A stretch of 64,000 nucleotides of DNA from Martinezella tropici (GTDB lineage Bacteria > Pseudomonadota > Alphaproteobacteria > Rhizobiales > Rhizobiaceae). This document shows positions 7,875 to 15,899 of the stretch, in pieces. Under the pieces are notes generated by a model, which ran no database searches, was not told where the DNA came from, and saw only the letters and a list, made by a program, of their open reading frames with translations. The position numbers were made by a program, and so were the translations under genes. Every line of letters begins with the position of its first letter. The stretch's first letter is position 1. The stretch lies in contig NZ_QMKK01000050.1 of the NCBI RefSeq assembly GCF_003287875.1, positions 141,338 through 205,337 on the forward strand, read 5' to 3'.

Positions 7875-9142
7875 CCCTTTTTCCCAAGCGCACCATTGTT
7901 GGTGATGGTGATGAAATCGGTCCCGTTGCCGGTTTCCGGTCCAACGCCGGTGTCGGAAATCGTCAGCGAGGATCCGGCCGTCAGCAAATCCTCGATGCGG
8001 TGGCGGACGTCGTCGGGAATGGTGATGCGGGCAAGCGCCTGTCCGGCCGCATCGAGCGATTGCGATTGCTCCTCGCTGGTGATGCCGTACCGCTTCTTCG
8101 TCTGCATGCTGAGATCTTCTTCGAGCGTCATGCCGAACCAGTCTGCCTTGCCGCTGATCCGGTCGATGGCGTTGGCTGTGAAGAAATGCACGCCGAGCGC
8201 CTCTTGCGGCTCGGCGATGATGGCGGGGCCTTCGAAGAGCGGCTTGAAGTTCTGGCGGACCATGATCGCGCCGTTCGGCGGTTCGCCCTTGCCGGCGGCA
8301 GCATAGACCGCTTTCATCAGCGCGGGGCTGACAAGACTGCCCGTCGTCTTGATGTCATGCGCTTTCCTGAAATCTTCGATCGCCTGCACCGTTGCCGGCC
8401 CGAGCATGCCGTCGGGCGTTCCGGTAATAAAACCCATCCCATTCAGAATGGTCTGGAGGTCACGCACATTCTCGCGCAGGCCGCGCCGGGTGATGAGGAT
8501 GCTGAGCGGTGCCGGATCGGCGGGCGGGGCAATGGTTTCCTGGACTTTCGGCATCCGGATCGAAGTCACATCATTCGTTGCGACCTGAAGGGCTTGCCCC
8601 TGCGGCAGAAAGCTTGCGGTCATTGGGCGCAGTTCGATGCCGGAAAACAGCGCTGGGGGAGGTGCTGCCGGCGGCTGGAACAGCATCGCGCTCTCGAAAG
8701 CCTGCGGCACCAGCGGCTGATTGGCGATCACAACATGCACACCGCGCTCGGTCATCTGATAGAGCATCTTGGCAAAGGCTTTCGGCATGCGCACGCAGCC
8801 GTGGGACGCCGGATAATTCGGAACCGAGTTGGATTCGTGCAGCGCGATCCCCGACCAGGTCAGCCTTTGCATGTAGGGCATGGGCGCGGCCGAATAGAGA
8901 TTTGACTCGTGATAGACCTTCTTTTCCAGAATGGAGAAGATGCCGCTTGGTGTCGTATGGCCCCGCTTGCCGGTCGAAACCTTAGAGGTTGCGATCACCT
9001 GGTCGCCATCATAGACGGCAAGCGATTGCCTGTCCTTCGACACCACGATCTGCAGCGTGCGGGCATCCGGCGCGGCAAGAGAAGGATGTGAGAGGGCGGT
9101 GGCCGACAACAGCCCGAGCCCCAGCAACAGAAACGGCTTCAT
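7871..9142 (-). CDS. Secreted L,D-transpeptidase with peptidoglycan-binding domain
   Basis: 423 residues from the ATG at 9142 (MKPFLLLGLGLLSATALSHP, a signal peptide, cleaved near LAA). The YkuD catalytic domain follows at once (TLQIVVSKDRQSLAVYDGD), with His and Cys in HESNSVPNYPASHGCVRMP. After a proline-rich linker comes a peptidoglycan_1-like binding domain (RRGLRENVRDLQTILNGMGF ... GMLGPATVQAIEDFRKAH). L,D-transpeptidases form 3-3 crosslinks or anchor proteins to peptidoglycan in the periplasm; rhizobia use them for polar growth (family knowledge). The stop overlaps the dnaE stop by 4 nt, tail to tail. The downstream neighbour on this strand, GH25, also acts on the cell wall. Confidence 0.88.
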   Translation of the reverse strand: MKPFLLLGLGLLSATALSHPSLAAPDARTLQIVVSKDRQSLAVYDGDQVIATSKVSTGKRGHTTPSGIFSILEKKVYHESNLYSAAPMPYMQRLTWSGIALHESNSVPNYPASHGCVRMPKAFAKMLYQMTERGVHVVIANQPLVPQAFESAMLFQPPAAPPPALFSGIELRPMTASFLPQGQALQVATNDVTSIRMPKVQETIAPPADPAPLSILITRRGLRENVRDLQTILNGMGFITGTPDGMLGPATVQAIEDFRKAHDIKTTGSLVSPALMKAVYAAAGKGEPPNGAIMVRQNFKPLFEGPAIIAEPQEALGVHFFTANAIDRISGKADWFGMTLEEDLSMQTKKRYGITSEEQSQSLDAAGQALARITIPDDVRHRIEDLLTAGSSLTISDTGVGPETGNGTDFITITNNGALGKKG

Positions 9143-9274
9143 ATGAACACAAACCAATACGCAATACTCGTACTGCCAAGGTTATGCTTTGAAGTTTAAG
9201 GAAGGCTTGCCGAAAAGACCTGCCTTATCGCTACCGCTAAATCCTGATGTTGCGTGTTCGAAACAAGATTCAGC

Positions 9275-9311
9275 TATGCCGAAGCGAGGCTGGCTGCCCT
9301 GCTTCGGCATA
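9275..9311. repeat. 11-bp perfect inverted repeat between the L,D-transpeptidase and GH25 genes
   Basis: TATGCCGAAGC at 9275-9285 pairs exactly with GCTTCGGCATA at 9301-9311 around a 15-base loop. It lies just beyond the 3' end of the GH25 gene and upstream of the L,D-transpeptidase start. No T tract follows on either strand, so it is more likely an mRNA-end stabiliser or dispersed palindrome than a classical terminator. Confidence 0.5.
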
Positions 9312-9334
9312 AGGTATCAACGGCGATCTGGAGA

Positions 9335-10375
9335 TCAATGGACGCTGGAGGCTACCCAGTTGTGCCAGTCCTGCTCGCTGCCGTGGAAGGCGTTGAGGTC
9401 GATCCTGCCTTCGACGCCGTGGGAGACGCCTGAACCGGAATATTGCCAGAACAGCCATTTCCGGCCCGGATAGACCTTGGACGGATGTTGAGCCACGGCG
9501 CGCAGCCAGAAGGGATAGTCGAGCAGTTCGCCGCTGAGATTGTCGCGATAGAAATCCGGCGCCGTATAGACGATCGGGCGCTGGCCATAATGCTTTTCGA
9601 GCTTGTCCATGAAGACCTGCATCTTGGCAAGCACCTGCTCGCGCGAAGGGCGCCGCTTGCAGCTCGACTCACCGTTCCATTCGACGTCGATGACGGGCGG
9701 AAGCGCGCCTGCCTCCTTCGGCACGTTGCGGATGAACCAATCAGCCTGCTCACCGGCCGTCCGGCACCAATAGAAGAAATGATAGGCGCCATGTTTCAGG
9801 CCGGCCTGTTGGGCGGCCCGCCAGTTCTTCCTGAACATCGGATCGAGATGATCGCCTCCATCAGTCGCCTTGATGTAGACGAAGTTCGCACCCTGGGTGC
9901 GCAGCGTATCCCAGTCGATCTCGCCCTGCCAGCGCGAGACGTCGACGCCATGCACGGCAAGCTTCCGGGGCGATGTGGAAGAGCCGAAATTGATCGGTTT
10001 GGCGTCGCGGAAGCGGTGGCTATAGATCTGCATCGGCTGCTGCCGCATGGCACGAGGCATGGGATTCGACGGTGCGAGCATGGCGAGCGGCCGCTGCAGC
10101 GGTACGGGTGTGTCGTCCCCGCCTTGTTCGGAGGGCAGAAATGCCTCCGGCCGGACGTCCGTCGGCATTGCAACTGCCAAGGCCTGCTGCTGCTCGACGC
10201 GCGAGACCGTTTCGCCGATTTCGACCGATGGCACCGGCCGATTACTCTTTGCGATGGAACTGGTCGTTTCCTTCGAAGGCGGGCTGGCTTGCGCTGCTTC
10301 GCGCTCACCTCGGGCGGCGCAGCCTGAGATCGTCAGGCAGGCAAGAAGAATGGTCGATACAGCCGATAGACGCAT
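9335..10375 (-). CDS. GH25-family lysozyme-like lipoprotein
   Basis: 346 residues from ATG 10375. The N-terminus MRLSAVSTILLACLTISGC is a lipoprotein signal with lipobox ISGC, so the protein is probably anchored in the envelope. A low-complexity linker of about 110 residues leads to the GH25 catalytic barrel: HGVDVSRWQGEIDWDTLR, NFVYIKATDGGDHLDPMF, HGAYHFFYWC, PPVIDVEWNG (the acidic catalytic pair of this family) and WLFWQYSGSG. GH25 enzymes cleave the MurNAc-GlcNAc bond of peptidoglycan. The SxxR/K-rich SSCKRRPSREQ is also typical of the rhizobial form. It may work with the neighbouring L,D-transpeptidase in wall remodelling; that link is inference. Confidence 0.88.
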   Translation of the reverse strand: MRLSAVSTILLACLTISGCAARGEREAAQASPPSKETTSSIAKSNRPVPSVEIGETVSRVEQQQALAVAMPTDVRPEAFLPSEQGGDDTPVPLQRPLAMLAPSNPMPRAMRQQPMQIYSHRFRDAKPINFGSSTSPRKLAVHGVDVSRWQGEIDWDTLRTQGANFVYIKATDGGDHLDPMFRKNWRAAQQAGLKHGAYHFFYWCRTAGEQADWFIRNVPKEAGALPPVIDVEWNGESSCKRRPSREQVLAKMQVFMDKLEKHYGQRPIVYTAPDFYRDNLSGELLDYPFWLRAVAQHPSKVYPGRKWLFWQYSGSGVSHGVEGRIDLNAFHGSEQDWHNWVASSVH

Positions 10376-10516
10376 AGGAACCTGTACGCAAAACACAATC
10401 GACGGCGGATCCGCGCCGTTCGGAAGTCACAGAATCCAAGTCCTAATGGAAATTTACCAAAAAAGTTTGAATCCGAGCTTTCTTGCCCTCAAGAATCGCG
10501 CGCGTGGCGTGATTAT

Positions 10517-10556
10517 TTGAGCTACGGCTCAATATCACCGGTAGGTGACTTTTTTA
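10517..10556 (+). terminator. Plus-strand terminator-like double hairpin with no plus-strand gene upstream
   Basis: Two hairpins stand in a row: TTGAGC-TACG-GCTCAA (10517-10532) and TCACC-GGTA-GGTGA (10535-10548). The second is followed by C and six T. The T tract is on the plus strand, yet both flanking genes (GH25, dinB) are on the minus strand. Either it ends an unannotated plus-strand transcript from the 10376-10516 gap, or it blocks antisense transcription into dinB. The gap shows no ORF. Confidence 0.5.
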
Positions 10557-10563
10557 AGCATTG

Positions 10564-11853
10564 TTATCTATGGCGTTTATCGCCGAACGTATAGCCGGTC
10601 TCGACCGTCCTGTTGCCGAATTTTTCTTTGAGTTTGTCCATGGCAGCTTCTGCTGCTGCGCGTCGCGTCGACTGCACGTCGACAAGATCGGGCGGATCCG
10701 CGCGCGCCGCGTCGCCAAGGTCGGTGACGCCAATGCCGATGAGGCGGAATTTCGTGCCGTCGGTCTCGTGTTCGAGCAGCCGCAGGCCGGTGCGGAAGAT
10801 CCGGTCGGCAAGCTGGGTCGGATCTTCCAGGCGGCGGTTGCGCGTGCGAGTCTTGAAGTCGGCGGTCTTCAGCTTCAGCACCACGGTCTGCCCGGCAATG
10901 CCGCTACGCTTCAGGCGCCGCGAAACCTTCTCCGAGAGATCGCGCAGGATCGGCACAAGATCGTCATGGCGCGAAATGTCGTCGAAGAAAGTCGTTTCGG
11001 AAGACACGCTCTTTGCCGCTTCGTTTGGATGCACCGTGCGGTCGTCGATGCCGCGGGCGAGGCGGAAAAGCCGCTGCCCGATGACGCCGTAGCGACGCAT
11101 GAGGTCGCCTTCCTCCATGGACTGCAATTGGCCGATGGTGCGGATGCCGTCGCTTTCGAGCGTCGCCGCAAAGGCCTTGCCGACGCCCCAGATGGTCGTG
11201 ACGGAGCGTGGCTCCAGGAAGGAGAGCGCCTCTTCACGCCCGATGACGGAGAAGCCGCGCGGCTTCTGCAGGTCGGAGGCGACCTTGGCGAGGAACTTGC
11301 AATAGGAAAGGCCGACCGAGATGGTGATGCCGATTTCCTGTTCGACCCGCCGGGCAAACCTGGCGAGAATGCGGGCCGGCGGATCGTGATGGAGCCGCTG
11401 CGTGCCGTCGAGCTCAAGGAAGGCCTCATCGATCGAAAGCGGCTGCACCAGGGGTGTCAGTTCCTGCATCATGCCTCGAACCTCGCGGCCGACACGGACG
11501 TATTTTTCCATATTCGGTCGGATGACGACAGCCTGCGGGCAGGCTTCTAGCGCCTTGAACATCGGCATGGCGGAGCGCACCCCATGGATGCGGGCGATAT
11601 AGCAGGCGGTGGAGACGACGCCGCGTTTGCCGCCGCCGATGATGACGGGTTTGTCGGCCAGCTCCGGATTGTCGCGTTTCTCGATCGAGGCATAAAAGGC
11701 GTCGCAGTCGATATGCGCCAGCGTCAGTCCGTAGAGTTCGCGGTGATAGACGAGGCGAGGACTGCCGCAGCTGCGGCAGCGCGTTCGTGCGATCGATTGC
11801 TCGCTCAAGCAATCGCGACAGAAACCTGAGATCTTGTCGGGCGCATTGGTCAT
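10564..11853 (-). CDS. dinB: DNA polymerase IV (Y-family) with N-terminal zinc-ribbon-like extension
   Basis: Translesion DNA polymerase. It has 429 residues from ATG 11853; in-frame starts further upstream would lie inside or above the LexA operator and are rejected. The first 35 residues hold FCRDC and CRSCGSPR, two CxxC pairs suggesting a zinc ribbon. The Y-family core follows: LAHIDCDAFYASIEKRDNPE, with the first catalytic Asp, and LSIDEAFLEL with the Asp-Glu pair. Next come helix-hairpin-helix segments (VTTIWGVGKAFAATLESDGI) and the little-finger domain. A LexA box 8 nt upstream of the start codon predicts SOS induction. There is no good ribosome site, so initiation may depend on a very short leader. 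Confidence 0.94.
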   Translation of the reverse strand: MTNAPDKISGFCRDCLSEQSIARTRCRSCGSPRLVYHRELYGLTLAHIDCDAFYASIEKRDNPELADKPVIIGGGKRGVVSTACYIARIHGVRSAMPMFKALEACPQAVVIRPNMEKYVRVGREVRGMMQELTPLVQPLSIDEAFLELDGTQRLHHDPPARILARFARRVEQEIGITISVGLSYCKFLAKVASDLQKPRGFSVIGREEALSFLEPRSVTTIWGVGKAFAATLESDGIRTIGQLQSMEEGDLMRRYGVIGQRLFRLARGIDDRTVHPNEAAKSVSSETTFFDDISRHDDLVPILRDLSEKVSRRLKRSGIAGQTVVLKLKTADFKTRTRNRRLEDPTQLADRIFRTGLRLLEHETDGTKFRLIGIGVTDLGDAARADPPDLVDVQSTRRAAAEAAMDKLKEKFGNRTVETGYTFGDKRHR

Positions 11854-11860
11854 TGAACGA

Positions 11861-11875
11861 GAACAAAAATTGAAC
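11861..11875 (-). promoter_or_regulatory. LexA (SOS) box of dinB
   Basis: Plus-strand GAAC (11861-11864), seven bases, GAAC (11872-11875). Read toward dinB it is GTTC-N7-GTTC, with a third GTTC (plus-strand GAAC 11855-11858) between the box and the ATG. The box covers the expected transcription start of the promoter listed next, a classic repressing position. Confidence 0.85.
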
Positions 11876-11881
11876 ATCGCT

Positions 11882-11910
11882 ACTTTATGTTTTAAGCTTG
11901 TGAGTCTCAA
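11882..11910 (-). promoter_or_regulatory. dinB promoter (-35 and -10)
   Basis: On the minus strand TTGAGA (11910-11905), a 17-base spacer, then TAAAGT (11887-11882). The predicted start falls near 11875, at the edge of the LexA box, giving a leader of only about 22 nt. Spacing and hexamers fit the sigma-70-type housekeeping consensus. Confidence 0.6.
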
Positions 11911-11936
11911 GCCGGAAAACTGTCGGGGAGCAGGGA

Positions 11937-12515
11937 GTGCGGAATTTAAGCGTGCAGCCATTAACGCCCGAGCGCTGGGACGATTTCGAGGCGCTTTTCG
12001 GACCGAGCGGCGCCTGCTACGGCTGCTGGTGCACCTATTTTCGCGTCCCGACCTCGCAACGCAAGACGATGGATGCGGCGGCCAAGAAGCGGTTCATGCA
12101 GGCGCGCATCGCGGCCGGGCCGCCACCCGGTCTCCTTGGCTATATCGACGCGCAGCCGATTGCCTGGGTGCAGGTCGGTCCGCGCGCAGAGCTCCCGCAA
12201 TGGAATTCTCCCAAAACCGTATCCCGCCCGCTCGATCCCGCCGATGCGGAGGATAGCTCGATCTGGGCCGTCAGCTGCTTCTTCATGAATGCGCGCGATC
12301 GTGGCAAGGGATACAGCCATCGCATGCTCTCGGAGGCCGTCGACTTTGCCAAGGCGTCCGGTGCGCGGCTGCTGGAGGGCTGTCCGATCGAGCGCACCAA
12401 GCAATCGAAATCTGTCGGCCTTTATGTGGGCTCGCAACGCATATTCGAAGCGGCCGGATTTTCGGAGGTGGCGAAGCGCAAGGATGGCAGGCCGCTGATG
12501 CGCCTCGTTCTCTGA
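11937..12515 (+). CDS. GNAT-family N-acetyltransferase
   Basis: 192 residues, GTG start at 11937 behind GGGGAG. The N-terminal segment with FGPSGACYGCWCTYF is a cysteine-rich feature of a GNAT subgroup. The acetyl-CoA site is represented by WAVSCFFMNARDRGKGYSHR (R/QxxGxG/A-like), followed by a helix and GLYVGSQRIFEAAGFSEVAK. The substrate cannot be inferred. It diverges from dinB across about 80 bp, so the two promoters lie close together. It is one of five GNAT genes in this window. Confidence 0.82.
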   Translation: MRNLSVQPLTPERWDDFEALFGPSGACYGCWCTYFRVPTSQRKTMDAAAKKRFMQARIAAGPPPGLLGYIDAQPIAWVQVGPRAELPQWNSPKTVSRPLDPADAEDSSIWAVSCFFMNARDRGKGYSHRMLSEAVDFAKASGARLLEGCPIERTKQSKSVGLYVGSQRIFEAAGFSEVAKRKDGRPLMRLVL

Positions 12516-12545
12516 TGCCGGGCGCGGATATCGGGCCAGATGGCT

Positions 12546-13193
12546 TCAGCGCACGATATGGGCCTGGATCAGCGGCGCCGCCTGGCTCCATTCGTTTGCT
12601 TCGGGGATCCCCGCCGCGACGGCTGGCGCCATGCGGTGGACGATGGAATCGGGCTTCAGATTGATCAGAAGGCATTCCGGAACATGCTCGCTGACCGAAT
12701 GCAGATTATGGGCCATGTCGTCGACGAAGGCGACGGGCACACCGCGCCGCCGATGCAGGGAGCGCACGATCGGCCCTTTCGGCTGCAGCGATGCCAGCAG
12801 GGGATAGGCAAGTTCGAGCTTGTCGAGCAGGCGGCGTCTCTGGGCCCAGAACTGTGGCGGCATGGCCGTGAGGAAGACGATATCGGCGTCTTTCGAGAAT
12901 TCGCCGAGCGTGTCGACAACGCGCTCGAAAGGGGTCTGCCATTGTTCCTGCGCCTCGAAGAAGACTTCGATCAGCCGGTGAACTTCCTTTTCTTCCAAGG
13001 CGGAGTCATTGTCTTTGGAGACGATGTTGCCGGTCAGTCGGAAGGAACGTGGCAGGAATTCATAGCCTTCGCCGTCGATGAAGGTCAGGAAAGGGGCAAA
13101 GAAATGCAAGACGACGTCGTCGACATCGCAGACGATCAGTGGCCGTTCCTGCAGCCGGATATGCGATACGTCGAATTCGAAAGGGGCATCCAT
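12546..13193 (-). CDS. HAD-like hydrolase domain protein, function unknown
   Basis: 215 residues from ATG 13193 (MDAPFEFDVSHIRL). HAD-type signatures are visible. Motif I is LIVCDVDDVVLHF (DxDxV). Motif II-like DIVFLTAMPPQFW has Thr after the strand, and a motif IV-like region GVPVAFVDDMAHN carries two Asp. A Lys for motif III may be in SLQPKGPIV. Phosphatase activity is possible but the substrate is unknown. The gene begins 2 nt after the DUF3572 stop, so the pair is surely one operon and probably translationally coupled. Confidence 0.72.
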   Translation of the reverse strand: MDAPFEFDVSHIRLQERPLIVCDVDDVVLHFFAPFLTFIDGEGYEFLPRSFRLTGNIVSKDNDSALEEKEVHRLIEVFFEAQEQWQTPFERVVDTLGEFSKDADIVFLTAMPPQFWAQRRRLLDKLELAYPLLASLQPKGPIVRSLHRRRGVPVAFVDDMAHNLHSVSEHVPECLLINLKPDSIVHRMAPAVAAGIPEANEWSQAAPLIQAHIVR

Positions 13194-13195
13194 GG

Positions 13196-13504
13196 TCAAT
13201 ATTCCCCAGAGGCAAGGCCGGGTGGCGAAAAATGCGCCGACGCGGCGGCGACGGCCTCCGGTGGAATGCCGTTCGCCTCGCAAAAGGCCAGCAATGTCGG
13301 TTCATGGTTCATGAGAAAGTCAAGCATGCCGGCAAGAAAGGCGGGCTCGTTGATGGCGTTGCGCACCTGTGCCGGCTCCACGCCCGTCAGTGCCAGGAAA
13401 CGGCCGAACATATCCGGTTCGTTGGCCAGCCAGCCGAGTACGGCGATCGCAGTCTCTTGCGGGTCGGCCGCATTCTTCTTCGGGTTCTTGAAGTTACTTT
13501 GCAT
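13196..13504 (-). CDS. DUF3572 family protein
   Basis: 102 residues, mostly helical (TAIAVLGWLANEPDMFGRFL ... VRNAINEPAFLAGMLDFLMN ... LLAFCEANGIPPEAVAAA). This is the DUF3572 pattern, a short alphaproteobacterial family of unknown role. It has no signal peptide or membrane helix. It is transcribed away from divK across a 131-bp divergent region and leads an operon with the HAD-like gene. The proximity to divK is notable, but no functional link can be shown from the sequence. Confidence 0.75.
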   Translation of the reverse strand: MQSNFKNPKKNAADPQETAIAVLGWLANEPDMFGRFLALTGVEPAQVRNAINEPAFLAGMLDFLMNHEPTLLAFCEANGIPPEAVAAASAHFSPPGLASGEY

Positions 13505-13551
13505 TTTGAAGGGTAAGTTACCTATTTTTCAACCAAATGCCGGTAGTTTGC

Positions 13552-13572
13552 GATTCAAGTATTTCTGGAATC
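13552..13572. promoter_or_regulatory. Two GANTC (CcrM methylation) sites in the divK promoter region
   Basis: GATTC at 13552-13556 and GAATC at 13568-13572, 16 bp apart, lie between DUF3572 and divK. CcrM methylates GANTC in alphaproteobacteria, and such sites in cell-cycle promoters let GcrA or CtrA act according to methylation state (established knowledge). Their role here is inferred from position only. Confidence 0.45.
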
Positions 13573-13635
13573 GGTTCCTCGCGACCCTATATTTCGAGAG
13601 AATGGATGCAATACCGGATGCAGGGACAGCTTTCC

Positions 13636-14007
13636 ATGCCTAAGCAGGTAATGATTGTAGAAGACAATGAGCTCAATATGAAGCTCTTTCGCGATCTGAT
13701 CGAGGCTTCCGGCTATACGACGATCCAGACCCGCAACGGCATGGAAGCGCTCGATCTCGCGCGCAAGCATCGTCCGGATCTGATTCTCATGGATATTCAG
13801 CTTCCGGAGGTTTCCGGCCTGGAAGTCACCAAATGGCTGAAGGAAGACGATGATCTCCACGTCATCCCCGTAATCGCGGTTACGGCCTTTGCCATGAAGG
13901 GTGATGAAGAACGCATTCGCCAGGGCGGATGCGAGGCCTATGTTTCCAAGCCGATTTCGGTACCGAAATTCATTGAGACCATCAAGACCTATCTGGGCGA
14001 CGCCTGA
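13636..14007 (+). CDS. divK: Single-domain response regulator DivK
   Basis: 123 residues, only a receiver domain. The acidic pocket is EDN at residues 9-11, the phospho-acceptor is Asp53 (LILMDIQLPEVSG), and Thr and Lys are in AVTAFAMKGDEE and VSKPIS. DivK relays phosphorylation between PleC/DivJ-type kinases and the DivL-CckA-CtrA pathway, setting cell polarity and division timing. ATG 13636 is chosen because the receiver fold starts right after it; upstream in-frame codons add nothing recognisable. pleD follows after 16 nt, the classic alphaproteobacterial operon. Confidence 0.95.
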   Translation: MPKQVMIVEDNELNMKLFRDLIEASGYTTIQTRNGMEALDLARKHRPDLILMDIQLPEVSGLEVTKWLKEDDDLHVIPVIAVTAFAMKGDEERIRQGGCEAYVSKPISVPKFIETIKTYLGDA

Positions 14008-14023
14008 TGATGGGGAAAAGCCG

Positions 14024-15397
14024 ATGACCGCGCGCATCCTGGTAGTTGACGACATCCCCGCCAACGTAAAGCTTCTGGAGGCGCGGCTGCTTGCCGAATA
14101 TTTCGAAGTGCTGACGGCGGAAGACGGTTTGAAGGCGCTCGCCATTTGTGCGAATGCCCAGGTCGATCTCATCCTTCTCGACATCATGATGCCCGGCATG
14201 GACGGATTCGAAGTATGCGAGCGCCTGAAGTCGGATTCGCGTACGGCCCATATCCCCGTCGTCATGGTGACCGCGCTCGACCAGCCGGCAGACCGTGTGC
14301 GCGGATTGAAGGCCGGCGCCGACGACTTCCTGACGAAGCCGGTCAACGACCTCCAGCTTATCTCCCGCGTCAAGAGCCTTCTTCGCCTTAAGACGCTGAG
14401 CGACGAATTGAACGTGCGCAGCGAGACCGCGCGCAATTTCGGCATCGAGGATCTGCTTCGAGCCGGTGATGGTCGCGCCGACGAAGCCGGGCAGGTGCTT
14501 CTGGTCGATGGTCGCGCCAATTCGCAAGAGCGCATTATCCGCACGCTGAAGCCGATCGCACAGGTCGTCGCAATGTCCGACCCGCAGGCCGCGCTGTTCG
14601 AGGCCGCCGAGCGGCCGTTCGAGCTCGTCATCGTGAATTCGAACTTCGAAAACTACGATCCGCTTCGGCTCTGCTCGCAACTTCGCTCGTTGGAACGTAC
14701 ACGCTTCCTGCCGGTGTTGCTGGTGACGGAGCAGGGCGCCGACGAGATCATCGTCCGCGCGCTCGATCTTGGCGTCAACGACTATATCGTCCGTCCGATC
14801 GATCCGAACGAGCTCGTCGCCCGTTGTCTCACGCAGATACGGCGCAAGCGCTATAACGACCGGCTGCGTGCCAGCGTGCAGCAGACCATCGAGCTTGCCG
14901 TCACCGACGCGCTCACCGGCTTGCACAACAGGCGATACCTGGACAATCATCTCAAGGTGCTTTTCGATCGTTCTCTGGCACGGGGACGGCCGCTTTCCGT
15001 CCTGATCACCGACATAGATCGTTTCAAGACCGTCAATGACACCTATGGTCACGACGCCGGGGACGAGGTGTTGAAGGAGTTCGCCGCGCGTATCCGCTCT
15101 ACGGTGCGCGGTGCCGATCTGGCCTGCCGTTACGGCGGAGAGGAATTCGTTGTCATCATGCCGGACACCCCGGCCGATATTGCGGCCGCCGTCGCCGAGC
15201 GCCTGCGCGCTGTGGTAGAAAATATGCCGGTGAAATTACGAGATAATGGTGTCCCGCTTAACATTACCGCATCCTTCGGCATTTCGTCCCGTTTAGACAC
15301 GATCGAGACGCCGGAGCAATTGATGAAACAGGCCGATCTTGCGCTTTATGAAGCAAAAAGAGCTGGGCGCAACAGGGTCGTCGCCTCGGCTGCTTGA
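14024..15397 (+). CDS. pleD: Response regulator diguanylate cyclase PleD
   Basis: 457 residues from ATG 14024 (GGGGAAAAG upstream). It has two receiver domains: the first with Asp53 in ILLDIMMPGMDG, the second (about residues 155-275) lacking the clear phospho-Asp context and acting as an adaptor. A GGDEF-type domain follows (ALTGLHNRRYLDNHLK onward). The active site is GGEEF at 371-375, and RGAD at 362-365 is an intact RxxD inhibitory site, so c-di-GMP synthesis with product inhibition is expected. PleD makes c-di-GMP at one cell pole to drive motile-to-sessile development. Co-operonic with divK. Confidence 0.95.
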   Translation: MTARILVVDDIPANVKLLEARLLAEYFEVLTAEDGLKALAICANAQVDLILLDIMMPGMDGFEVCERLKSDSRTAHIPVVMVTALDQPADRVRGLKAGADDFLTKPVNDLQLISRVKSLLRLKTLSDELNVRSETARNFGIEDLLRAGDGRADEAGQVLLVDGRANSQERIIRTLKPIAQVVAMSDPQAALFEAAERPFELVIVNSNFENYDPLRLCSQLRSLERTRFLPVLLVTEQGADEIIVRALDLGVNDYIVRPIDPNELVARCLTQIRRKRYNDRLRASVQQTIELAVTDALTGLHNRRYLDNHLKVLFDRSLARGRPLSVLITDIDRFKTVNDTYGHDAGDEVLKEFAARIRSTVRGADLACRYGGEEFVVIMPDTPADIAAAVAERLRAVVENMPVKLRDNGVPLNITASFGISSRLDTIETPEQLMKQADLALYEAKRAGRNRVVASAA

Positions 15398-15899
15398 TGG
15401 AAACAGACCATAAGAAACGGAGGTCGCCTCTCTATATTGAGAGGTATTTTTCAAGTTTTGAACAGGCATTCAGAAATTTGTTCTCTGTTCCTCCAGGATG
15501 CTCCGCCTCTTGTATTGCTGAGGAAAAGGCGTGTAGTTTTTTCCTAAACATCGCATGAATACGTGCGCATTTGCGGTAACCTTGAAAACTCGTCGTTATT
15601 TTATTTGTTAGATGAGGATTATTTGAAAATTTTCCATTATATGTAAGTCACGAAGCGAAGGTTTAACTGAAAGTAATTTATATATTCAATTGTGCTTTAA
15701 TATATGTATTTCGAATTTTCCTTCACCACAGGAATTATATCTTTATTCTTTAGGACTTCTTGACCCAGGTTTATTAAAACTATCGGACATTCTTTTTTGC
15801 CGAAGTCATGAATTTTAACCATCAGAGAAGACAAGCATTTTTTATCATTAAGAATTTGTTGATTTCCTTTCGATTTCGCGCGAATTTAGTCTCATATAC
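15398..15899. other. AT-rich intergenic stretch with no recognisable gene
   Basis: About 500 bases between pleD and the putative ncRNA. From roughly 15540 to 15890 the sequence is far richer in A and T than the rest of the window. No ORF, tRNA, repeat or clear hairpin was found. It could hold promoters, a nucleoid-protein binding region or degraded foreign DNA. Confidence 0.5.

Noticed and set aside
9249..9275. GTTC...GATTC resembling a LexA box near 9256
   Set aside because: The second half-site does not match GTTC at the required N7 spacing, and no promoter context fits.
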